Assembly: GCA_028532985.1 (NCBI GenBank)
Contig: JANCIK010000003.1
Coordinates: forward strand, 3,792,001 to 3,856,000
DNA from: Stropharia rugosoannulata
Taxonomy: Eukaryota; Basidiomycota; Agaricomycetes; Agaricales; Strophariaceae
Length of the DNA stretch: 64,000 nucleotides
Direction of reading: 5' to 3'
Made by a program: the position numbers and the translations under genes. The notes beneath the pieces are model-generated. The model made no database searches. It worked only from the letters and a program-made list of their open reading frames with translations, and was not told the origin of the DNA. Shown in pieces: positions 45,870 through 55,349 of the stretch; the first letter of the stretch is position 1, and every line of letters begins with the position of its first letter.

Positions 45870-48056
45870 TTAGATGTCTTCATCCTCTACAACCGTGTCC
45901 TCTTCTGACGCATCCCTTACCACTTCTAAACAGCGGCGCTCTGCCTGGGTTTCCTCTTCTAGGCCGCGGCGCTCTGCTTCCAGATCATCATCTTCCAAGG
46001 CTTCTTGCTCGTCTTCGGACATGCTGCTGCCTTCGCCTATGGTTTCCTCATACTCTCCCGCTCCCGCCCATTCTTCGTCGCTGTCATCGTCCTCCTCACC
46101 GTTGTCAGCCATGTCAGCCTCAGTCACCATGTTGTAGCGCCTCAAAACATCGGGTGCAAACCTCCTGTCAAATGTCTCGTCCCGAAGGCGTTCTTCTGCA
46201 CACCATGTAAAGGATCGCTCCATGTTAGGCAGCATGGAAACATGGGGAACAGCCACCTCATGACGAAGTTTTGGTTGAAGATTGTTGTAGAAGGTCGGAT
46301 CGAAATAGTCAATGGGAAGACCCTTCGGCAATTCCTCAAATTCGGAGTACGTCCAAGCGTCTGTGTTCACAGGTCTAAAGCGCTTACGCTCCCGCCATTT
46401 TTTAGCCGACTCCTGCTTTGCTGCCTTCTCCCTCTTGGCGTCTAACATGCGGAAAAACGTCTCGGCCTGTTCCGACCTCTCTCGGCGGCAGCGGACTACG
46501 TAGACATCGCGAACCGGGTCGTACTCGTCATCAGACGTCGCTTTGACATTGATTAGCTTGGAATACCGGCTAGGGTATTTGTTCTCAGAGAGAAATTTCA
46601 TCCTCGCCTCCGCAAGCTATGTTCATCTTCAATCAGTGACAACCTTTCAAGAACCAAAGAAAACTCACCCTTTTCCTTGCTGTGTACTGCAGGTTATTGG
46701 TCAAGTCCTTGGCTACGCTACCAGGACGTCAACATTCCTGTGTGTATCTCTTCTTCATGTAGTAAAAGACGAAGTGGTCGAAAAGCTTCATGAGTAACTC
46801 AGAATGGGAGGCATAGATGGTGTTGGGATTCAAGTACGTGTATGTATGCGAGACCAATGCTTGTTTGAAAGTGTCGATTGCAATGATTCTACATGCACTG
46901 TTGTAGAGCAAGTAAGGCGATTGACGGAGATCGGGACACCAGATAGGTAGGCCGAACTTGCTCAGGCAGCCCTCCATGTAGCTAACCATGTTATCTTCAA
47001 CAGCACGTGCCTGAATATAGATCCTGCTCGCAGTTCCTGATGCTGTACGAGCGGTCCCTACGCGAACGTGCTCCCTGGAGATTAGATCCTGTCCGTTATT
47101 AAAGGCAGACAGCAGCTGCAACTCGGTGGTAAAGTGGGCTTGGAAAGTGGCAAGTACGGTAGCGGGAGGATCCCCTGGAACAATGCTGGGGTCAAGAAGG
47201 CCCCACAGTATCCGGACATGAATCTGTAAGGCCACCTAAAAACAAACTCAATAAACAACGTGACGGGCACGACAATTGTAACACAAAACGTATGTTCAGT
47301 CCACCCATGTCCGTAGGCATGTCCCTTAGACGAAAACGGTGGAGATTGCCAGCTGTTTTTTTATTAGGTGCATTAGTGGAATTCGACGGATTGGCTTGGT
47401 TCCTGCGGTCGCTTCGTTGTTCGCCGCCCTGTCGAACAGTGGCTCTGGGATTGAGCAATGGCATCTGCAACTGCGAGTTGCCAATGGCCTGATTAGCCAC
47501 AGTCTGACTAGCTGCGGTCTGTCTTGCCAGCATACCACGCGTTGTGACTCCAGAGGTGTTAGAATCAGCGCTGCTGGTAGCAGACCAGGTTCTGGATGCA
47601 GCTCGAGCAGCTCTCCTTCGTGGGCGAGAAGCGTCTCTCTGTCCATCGGCAGGCATAGCCTGCGGAGCTTCTTGACTAGATCTGGTGCACGTTTGCGTGT
47701 CATTCTCACTGGACATCGTCCGTTAGTGATGCTGTCAACGATGTAGAAAAGGAATACACTTGCAGCGTCCGAGTCAACGATGAGTGCGCAAGTTGCGCTG
47801 TCAGCACGTCTAGCTGTCTTTGCATTGCAGCTTGCGCTTCAAGCAATGCTTGTTCCTGGCTACGCCAATTCATAGATTGAGCATTCGTCGCATCTCTAAT
47901 GCGATTCTCTATCACTTGATCTATGACAGCGCGGACGCGGGGATCCGGGACAAGCGTGAGATCGATGACTAGTGAGTCCGGAGGGTTCTGCATCGAGGAG
48001 TGCATGGCATCCTGCAGCTGGGGTATATCGACGGGCAATTGGTTTGTGTCAGACAT
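45870..48056 (-). pseudogene. Large protein of unknown function (cargo), one in-frame stop
   Basis: Four exons (48056-47758, 47708-47285, 47235-46669, 46616-45870) join in phase to 678 codons. Region 1 is a coiled coil (QALLEAQAAMQRQLDVLTAQ). Region 2 is basic and Ser/Thr/Gln-rich. Region 3 is a folded-looking domain with LQIHVRILWGLLDPS and YASHSELLMKLFDHFVFYYM. Region 4 has LAEARMKFLSENKYPSRYSK and SDDEYDPVRDVYV, ending in a long acidic tail. A TGA at 46729-46731 interrupts the frame; beyond it RPGSVAKDLTNNLQYTARKR continues to the splice site, so the stop looks like a later mutation or a readthrough site. I recall similar proteins, of unknown role, in many Agaricomycetes. Confidence 0.6.
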
Positions 48057-49744
48057 GATTGCAAAGATGGTGGGTTTTCAATAACTGGGTGATTGCTTGG
48101 ACTAATGTCGTCCCAGTTAAAATTGCAGGTATTTATAATGCCTCAGCTCAGTGTGGCTGCAGCAACCGTGTCTTGGGCCGACATATCTAGAACAATAAAG
48201 GTAGAATTTTTAATCGCATTCAATATGCTATGTTCCAAAGACACTAACAGAAGAACAATAGCTATTGATGCTGAGCTTCTCGATTGGATCTTCTTGTCCC
48301 TCCAGGTCATCGCTAAGGCATCTAAAACACCTCTGGGCGATATCTCTGAGGGAAAAGGCGAACGAAAGTAAAGGAGAACGCCGCTGACATCAGTAATGAT
48401 GCCGTTTCAATGGCAGACAACGCCGACATTATACAAAACCTTTATTCCGAATTGTACCCCCGGTCCATCTCTTTGTATCTGGTATCTGGTACTGACAGCT
48501 GCTCTCTACAAAATAGAGATATATACAGTTAATGGAGTCAAGCTGAGGTCAAGTGATGAGTTTTATGAGAAATCAAGCAAACAACCCATAGATCTTCTGG
48601 AGCCTTACTTTTCAATGAGTCGTCAACTATTTAGATGCGCCAACAATCAGACAACCAGACCAACTCTCCCCAATTCAATGGATAGCGAGGCAATAGGCAT
48701 CGATATCGACCAAGAGACCGTCCTCGTATTCACACATGCAGGACTGTCAAAAGAAATTTTACAAAAGAAAGTAAGTAAATAAATGGTTCAAAATATCATC
48801 TCAATCAATGCAGGTAGACCAATCGACCTTCGATCGGTGAAGGGAACATAGCTGCTCTTTTAGAGCATAAAGATGGACTCATTCAGTTGGGACAATATCA
48901 TATAAAGAACTTACGCGCAGAGCGAGACACTGCCTTGACAAAGATTGAAAAGATAAAGAAGGTGAGTTCACTGCAATGTCTATGTTCTCTGTAACAACTA
49001 AACATGGCCTAAAGAAATATGCATCCTTAATAAGAAGCTGACCGCCGACTTGTAATTACCGAAATTTTAGTACAGTCGCAGCTCTCATAGGTAGATGCAT
49101 CGCCAGTGACTTGGTGAATCTACAATATGTACTTGGAAATCCACTCTTACTATGTATGTCTTGCTGCATCCACCACCACACAGTTGGTTCTTGATAAACC
49201 CAAAAATAAATGTCCTCGTTAACAAACCAAAAGGGTCAAACTCTACTTGACACTAGTCTGCCAGGTATTCAGTCAGCAGTATGTTCCTTACTAAATTCAG
49301 AGTACTTGTAAGTTCCCTCCGAGCTCCTTATTCGTTGAAGTCACAGTATGGAATTTCATCTCCAGTGGTATGTTGAACCTATTCACCATGTCTGGACTTG
49401 GATGAATTTGGCTAATATCATGCTTTGGAGCTGTCTACTTTATTGAAACGAAGAACACGAGCCGATAGATGCCTATCAATGCATTCTAATAAATACTAAT
49501 ACACAACTAATGGCTTGTCGCAGTGCACACTATTCGCTTCCATCAAGATCTCTGAAGAAGCAGTATTACGTGAACGCCATGCACTCTTTCTTCTTGATCG
49601 AGTTATCACAATAAATATTTTAATTTTCGGGAGCAGTATGGTTGTATACGACAAAAAAAAGTATTTTTTGTTTTTAAAAAAAACCGAGTTAAACGCTAGC
49701 ACGTAAAGAAGAGCGTAGGAAACAAAGAGATATGAACATGAACT
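48057..49744 (+). CDS. Coiled-coil protein of unknown function (cargo), approximate gene model
   Basis: Frames at 48132-48371 (PQLSVAAATVSWADISRT, then IAIDAELLDWIFLSLQVI), 48530-48770 (EIYTVNGVKLRSSDEFYEK, then AIGIDIDQETVLVFTHAGL) and about 48845-48960 (LLEHKDGLIQLGQYHIKNL, RAERDTALTKIEKIKK) look like exons of one gene. Donor-like GTAAGT and GTGAGT sites sit at their ends. The last part is a coiled coil. I do not recognise a family. The 3' end is undefined and the stretch after 49020 holds nothing I can support. Confidence 0.35.
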
Positions 49745-50905
49745 TTAGCGATCAGTGTTACTTTCAGAAGGGCTGTCGTCGACAGTGACAACAGTAAGAG
49801 TGATGGGCTGGTTATTGGAATCCATGAGTTGGTTTCTGAAAGTTAATGGATGGCTGTTGGGATTTGCGGAGCCGTTATCGGGATTTGCGCGGTGTCTGTC
49901 AGACATCCTACCCAATAAACCGGCTATAACAGGGGCATTGGAAACTAAAATGGAAATAGATGCCTGGATGGTGAAATAGTTCCATGTTAAACGCGTTGCA
50001 AGAGAGAGAACAGCCACGCACCGATATATGAGAGAAACAGAAGTATAGAGTAGGTTCGTCGGCATTTGCAGAGTACAACGCCCAGAACACGATATTAACG
50101 CTGAGGACAGCAAAACAGCTGGCGAAGCCTAGAAGAATTATGACTTTAGTGGATGCCCTGACATTCCGCAGCCGCTGAACGATCATAAAATTGTGGTAGC
50201 TAGTAACGCCCACGGCAAGATCAATGCAAATACCACCTTCAAACCAATAAGAGACCTCTCCAATAAGGATGACGTTGTTACTCACTGGCAAGGGAAGCAA
50301 ATACAAACCCAAGGGGTAGGCAGTACAACTCGTCTTGGTCAAGGTTCTCCGCTTCGGCGCATAGCTCAGGTGCAAGAATGGCATATGTCAATCCTAGGCC
50401 CATGAGCAATGCCATGGTCAGAGAGATCCGAATATAGGAGTGGGGCGTAATGCGTGAGCCAGTCAACGCAAAGGACGCCCTGGACAGCCTTCATAGTCTT
50501 AAGTATGTAAGAAGACAACTACGCAGCATCAGGCTTACCAGGAGACGACAAAGTAAACAATAAAAGACGAAATATAGAGTTCCGGGGTGAGGGAGTCCGT
50601 AGTGGCTGTCGCAGCCCAAAAATTAGACGTCGCCCTTTTGGCTTTTGGAGAAAATGTGCATGTACTTACTTGAAAGAACGACGATGACAAGCAAACAACC
50701 GCCCCCCAGAGCAGCTGCAGCAGCCAGATAGTCATCAACCCAAATGTATAACTTTACACGTGTATGAATGCGGAGAATAGCCGCATAAAGGGCAAAAAGA
50801 TGGAATAGATAGAGCGTAGAAAGGATGGCTAGACACAATAAGTACGAGTGGTCCCCATCTTAAAGAAATCCTCACCAATAGAGAACGACATTAGGTCAAA
50901 GGTCT
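49745..50905 (-). CDS. 7-TM integral membrane protein, fungal-rhodopsin-like family (cargo)
   Basis: Multi-exon gene whose pieces splice into a polytopic membrane protein: CLAILSTLYLFHLFALYAAI (TM1), then WVDDYLAAAAALGGGCLLVI (TM2), FIVYFVVSW joined to LSRASFALTGSRITP (TM3), TMALLMGLGLTYAILAPELC (TM4), and SGICIDLAVGVTSYHNF (TM5, joined through GTGAGT...GAAG). VIILLGFASCFAVLSVNIVF (TM6) and a last exon with SISILVSNAPVIAGLL (TM7) follow, then a polar tail ending at 49745. The WxDD after TM1 and the S-R-x-T-P loop after TM3 fit fungal integral membrane proteins with a rhodopsin-like fold. Ligand or role is unknown. The start codon is unclear, near 50903. Confidence 0.6.
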
Positions 50906-51591
50906 GTGGGCAATACGGCTTTTGCACTTAATGATGGTGGTAAGACGACAAAGAACATATATGACAGCCAGGTTTAAGTACCCGAATCAGGACGCCCGGC
51001 ATCTGAGTTTAGGAAATTTGATGCACCTGGTATGCGGAGAGAAGGGCCAGGGCCAAGCGACGTTAAGCTGCGAGAAATACAAACAGATTAGAGAACCAGC
51101 GGATTAAACCATTCTTGAGGATTAATCCAACCTTTCATGAAGCTCCAAGCCATCGTAGATGCATAGAACGACTGCACTGCTGTTTATATGAACGTATGTT
51201 CCATATAAGCAGCTCAGGGATAAATGGCACGCTTAAGGATGACACTCATCTGTATGCCTCTTCGGCATCGCGTCGAGTTTGCTATAAGTCTTTGGTCCAT
51301 TGGCTGCGGGGGATCCTGGTCATAGCTATGAGCTTCTACTTCGATTAGCCTGTGGGTGGTGCTGTGTTTGGTGCTGTGTTAAGAATACTGAAATGCGACC
51401 GGTTGGTTTGTCAAAAAGAGGCTTCTAAGACGCTATGAGAGCCATTTAAAAGAGGCACCGTACCTTTTATTCATTACGGAGGAGTCCTTATGAGCTTTTC
51501 CGGTAGGTATGCAGCCAGCAATTAGAAACAACTATGTCCATGTACCAACGGAGTAGTCGTACAGAAGATGGGTGAATGAACACCGCATTAT
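50906..51591. other. Spacer inside giant transposon
   Basis: No supported gene; short plus-strand frames only. Confidence 0.35.
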
Positions 51592-51933
51592 TCAATCGTT
51601 ATGGTTGCAAATACTTGACATTACCAATGTAAGGTTTCCTGACGGAACAGGAGCCTTATAGGCGATATTCGGATGCTCAATGCGTAGAGTTTTGTGTTTC
51701 AGTTGTGCATGATGGAAGAAGTCTAAAGGAGGAGTGTTCAAAGAGCTCAACAAGTTAAAGGAGTGGACGAGACTCGGATGGGTGAGAGCATGCTCGAGCA
51801 GGTCAAACATGAGAAATAAGCGGCTAACGACTGTGTTAATCACATCTTCTGCACCCGAAGTTATAGAAATTGGTAAAGGCGGGGTAAAGGGCGGCGACAC
51901 AGATAATAGCTTTGTTGAATCACTGTTTGCCAA
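51592..51933 (-). CDS. Hypothetical 113-aa frame
   Basis: Opens MANSDSTKLLSVSPPFTPPL and is Leu/Ser-rich with no recognised domain. It overlaps, on the opposite strand, a plus frame that may belong to the ORF interrupted by the LTR element, so one of the two is probably not real. Confidence 0.2.
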   Translation of the reverse strand: MANSDSTKLLSVSPPFTPPLPISITSGAEDVINTVVSRLFLMFDLLEHALTHPSLVHSFNLLSSLNTPPLDFFHHAQLKHKTLRIEHPNIAYKAPVPSGNLTLVMSSICNHND

Positions 51934-52045
51934 TGGGTGAATTCATACCGTCCCAGAGGTCAGAAAATTAAGTGAACGAAGCATAGTGGTTGAACAATCA
52001 AAGCAGCGAGAGCAGGAGATTGGTACAAGGACATCAGAAAACCAG

Positions 52046-52534
52046 TGATACGCTGAAGCTCTCTATGAGCGCGTACAGGTGCGAGGTGGTTTCACACGGC
52101 TTCTAACCAACCCAAAACAACACAAACAAGACGAAATGACGTGAGAACGAGGGAGTGTAAGCTGCAGCGTCAGCTTCGAACCACTCCTGGACGAGGTATA
52201 CGACGAGAACGAGAACTGAGACGAAAACTAGGGCACTAAGACGAGGGGAAACGAAATCTTCTTTTTTCTACATAAAGTACATGCTTTATATATGTAAAAT
52301 CAAAGCATAGCCTACGGAATAAGTGTAATCCTAGAATGTAGGTGCTGAGTAAGTAAAGGAGCAAGGAAAGACCTAGAATTAATGAGTAATGTAATGAAAA
52401 ATGCTCGAAATGCAGGCGGGATATAGTTGTTCCGAGTGCGATGCAAGTCGGATTGTGGCACGGTGGCTGTGCGACGTGGGAACACGGACTTGTGCGTGAC
52501 GGATTCCGTGGCCGTAGATGGGCGCGGCTCATCA
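52046..52534 (-). repeat. 3' LTR (in element orientation)
   Basis: 489 bp, same length and apparently same sequence as 54815-55303. Confidence 0.9.
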
Positions 52535-52547
52535 TCTCCTCCCTACT
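52535..52547 (-). promoter_or_regulatory. Polypurine tract
   Basis: AGTAGGGAGGAGA on the minus strand directly abuts the 3' LTR; primes plus-strand DNA synthesis in LTR elements. Confidence 0.75.
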
Positions 52548-53038
52548 GAAATACTGACTGTCCTCAGTCAGCTGTAAATGAAGGGGATAAAACAAAACAA
52601 GAAAAAACCGAAGCAAATAAGGAGAAAAATGCGAATGCAGAAGCTGCACCAATATAACAATACCAAAAACAAAAGGAATAATCAAATATAAAAGATAAAG
52701 GAAAACAATGCAAAGCAAATGTAACGGAACATTAACGTGCATAAAGGCATAATATAAATGATATACTGGCGCATAAGGTTTTATACCATAAAAGAATCAT
52801 AAAGATCTATCATATAAACGAAATAAGTGAGCATATATCCATAAACATATCTGAATAAATCATAAATCATAAAAGAAACGAAATACGTAGCGGCATAGGG
52901 GCATAAAGCGAAGGCAGGGGGTCCTCCCTACTTAAATATAAACTTCTGGATGGAAAAATAAAGTTGAACATAAAAACGAGATGTCGAGCGATCCTGGAAC
53001 ATGTAAACAAGGCTGGCATGTGTGGGGGGCAAGATAAA

Positions 53039-54678
53039 TTATCCGGGGCGCCTAGGACGAGGGCGGCGACGTCTGGGTATGAAACAATCACTATAGGCGA
53101 TATTGGGGTGAAATATACGAGTGGCAGGTCGACGGAGTGCATTGAAATTGACTAGAGACGGTGGTGATGTGCAAAAACGAGAGAATAATCCTTTATCCGA
53201 GTTGCAGCATGTTCTGGTTGTAAATAATGGTCTATGAAACAGTGGCGACGACTTGGGGGGCTGTAACTTGACTATAACTGTGTTTGACTTCAATATGTCA
53301 CTGCTAGGCGTAATGGACGATGGTGGCGAAGAGGAGCGATCTATGTGTGACGTCTGGGGTGCAGGAAACAGAGTAGAGGGTGCAGGCGAAGAATACATGG
53401 ACGAAATATACTTCTGAGGTGGTAAGTCGATGCTGGATGGATACGTAGGTGTTCTAGGATGTGTAGCGACAATTTGGGACGAGAAGACGCTGTAATATTT
53501 CTGTGAATTTGACTGAGCAACACGGGGCATTACTGAAACGTTTGAGGCAACGTTTGGGACCTGGTGACGGAGTCTGGCAATTTCCTGTTCGATTTCTGCA
53601 ATCCTGGAGTCAATATCATCGATGTACTGCATGTCTGATTGATTGTGTGACGAGGTAGCGAATGCGGGCGCGAAAACACTTTGTAAAACGGTTGGCGGTG
53701 ACTGATACAACGTTCTTGACTGTCCTGGATGTCTTCTATACCATTCATCGAATTTTTCCTTCAAAAATCGGCCTGGAATATCTTCTGGAATGTAAGCACC
53801 GGTGGGGAGCACTACTTTGCCGTCTGAGTTGCGTATAACTTTTCCTGAATGCATGTAGTCGTCAACGAGGGTGCAATGTCGAATAAAGTGATTTTCTCCG
53901 CAGAACTTGCACTTGAAAACGCGAGGCTTCTTGCTGGGGCGAGTTAATGATGTAGACGACGGCTGAGATGTACTTTGGATTTCCTGGATGATCGACTTCG
54001 TAAATGCTGCGAAAATAGTCCGAAAATCATCGAGATTAATGTTTGTATTTGAGGGGACGACTGGGACAGTATAGGCGACGAGTTGTGCGAGTAAACCGAG
54101 TGCGAGGCGCGCAAAATAAAAATGGCGGCGGCGTAGACGTCTGTGATAGCGTGGGGATCGTCTGGATAATGGTCTGGGAACTTGAGCGCTAAACGCGTCG
54201 AAATTTTTGTCCAAAGCGACGGGGGAAAGGCACGAGGGTACATGCGCTTCTGCTCGAGATCTGATAGGCGTTGTTTCGAAATAAGGAACCGCGAAGTCGT
54301 AATAAAATGTGTATGGTAATCCGAAAGGTCTTCTAGAGTATTCATGCCGATGTGCAAACGATTTTCAATCAATAATTCGAGGTTGGCGAGGGTGTACCAA
54401 TAATTGTCGTTGGCAGATGGGTAAAGCTCGAAGACGGCGTCCTTAAAATTATCAAAGGTCGAGAAATTGTCCAAAAATTGAGGAAGCGACTCCCAAAGGT
54501 CGGCGGTGTCGTTATCTACGTAGCGTATGGCGTAACACTTCTGCTTGGAGGCGGTAACAATGCCGGATGTGCTGAATAAGTACTGAAGGTCGGAAAAATA
54601 GTGCTTGAGCCCACGGGGCTTTGCTGGGTCGAAAGACGGTGCACTAGGGTCTCCAAAAGCTGGCATAGGAAGGGACAT
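53039..54678 (-). CDS. Ty3-type gag polyprotein, in two overlapping frames
   Basis: Frame A (54678-53944) starts MSLPMPAFGDPSAPSFDPAK and gives a capsid-like gag domain (LFSTSGIVTASKQKCYAIRY, then FDNFKDAVFELYPSANDNYW). Its C-terminal part is replaced by frame B (54214-53039), which carries DDFRTIFAAFTKSIIQEIQS, the zinc knuckle CKFCGENHFIRHC (CX2CX3HX4C) and a Ser/Pro-rich tail. The switch, near 54110, needs a frameshift: either a programmed one or an indel. Because the LTRs look identical, a programmed shift or an indel in the source copy is as likely as decay. Confidence 0.75.
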
Positions 54679-54792
54679 ATTGAGAAACGAGTGTAGACGG
54701 ATGACGAAGTGTTGGAGGAATTGATTGTGAATTAATGTCGAAATTGCGCGAATAAAACGGGATTAGCTGAAGTCCAGTGCATAGGAAACTCA

Positions 54793-54811
54793 CCCCTCGC
54801 GGTGGGCTCCA
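54793..54811 (-). promoter_or_regulatory. Primer binding site
   Basis: TGGAGCCCACCGCGAGGGG on the minus strand, three bases inside the 5' LTR. It begins TGG, complementary to a tRNA CCA end; which tRNA was not determined. Confidence 0.65.
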
Positions 54812-54814
54812 AAA

Positions 54815-55303
54815 TGATACGCTGAAGCTCTCTATGAGCGCGTACAGGTGCGAGGTGGTTTCACACGGCTTCTAACCAACCCAAAACAACACAAACAAGA
54901 CGAAATGACGTGAGAACGAGGGAGTGTAAGCTGCAGCGTCAGCTTCGAACCACTCCTGGACGAGGTATACGACGAGAACGAGAACTGAGACGAAAACTAG
55001 GGCACTAAGACGAGGGGAAACGAAATCTTCTTTTTTCTACATAAAGTACATGCTTTATATATGTAAAATCAAAGCATAGCCTACGGAATAAGTGTAATCC
55101 TAGAATGTAGGTGCTGAGTAAGTAAAGGAGCAAGGAAAGACCTAGAATTAATGAGTAATGTAATGAAAAATGCTCGAAATGCAGGCGGGATATAGTTGTT
55201 CCGAGTGCGATGCAAGTCGGATTGTGGCACGGTGGCTGTGCGACGTGGGAACACGGACTTGTGCGTGACGGATTCCGTGGCCGTAGATGGGCGCGGCTCA
55301 TCA
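54815..55303 (-). repeat. 5' LTR (in element orientation)
   Basis: 489 bp; see the matching copy at 52046-52534. Confidence 0.9.
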
Positions 55304-55349
55304 CCAGACGGTGTTCAAGCATATGTTCCTGTCATTACCGAAAGGCTAG

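Larger units (their letters stand above)
52046..55303 (-). mobile_element. Gag-only LTR retrotransposon (3,258 bp)
   Basis: Two 489-bp direct repeats (52046-52534, 54815-55303) that look identical base for base, with TGAT...TCA ends. They are flanked by CCAG (52042-52045 and 55304-55307; a 5-bp ACCAG if the shared A is counted). On the minus strand a primer binding site follows the 5' LTR and a polypurine tract precedes the 3' LTR. Only gag is encoded; there is no protease, reverse transcriptase or integrase, so it must be mobilised in trans. Identical LTRs imply very recent insertion. Confidence 0.9.
51940..55349 (+). pseudogene. Plus-strand reading frame interrupted by an LTR retrotransposon
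   Basis: A frame (VRKLSERSIVVEQSKQREQ, then EIGTRTSENQ) runs into the left LTR at 52045. Directly after the right LTR and one copy of the target duplication it continues in phase from 55308 as TVFKHMFLSLPKG and stops at 55347-55349. A related frame upstream (51734-51940) is shifted by one base. The join is short, so this could be chance. Function unknown. Confidence 0.3.

Noticed and set aside
45857..46445. Plus-strand Ser- and Leu-rich frames
   Set aside because: They mirror the acidic tail and middle of the minus-strand 678-codon gene.
52236..52742. Open frame repeated at 55005-55322 as a gene
   Set aside because: Both frames lie in the two LTR copies, which explains their identity. They are low-complexity translations of the LTR.
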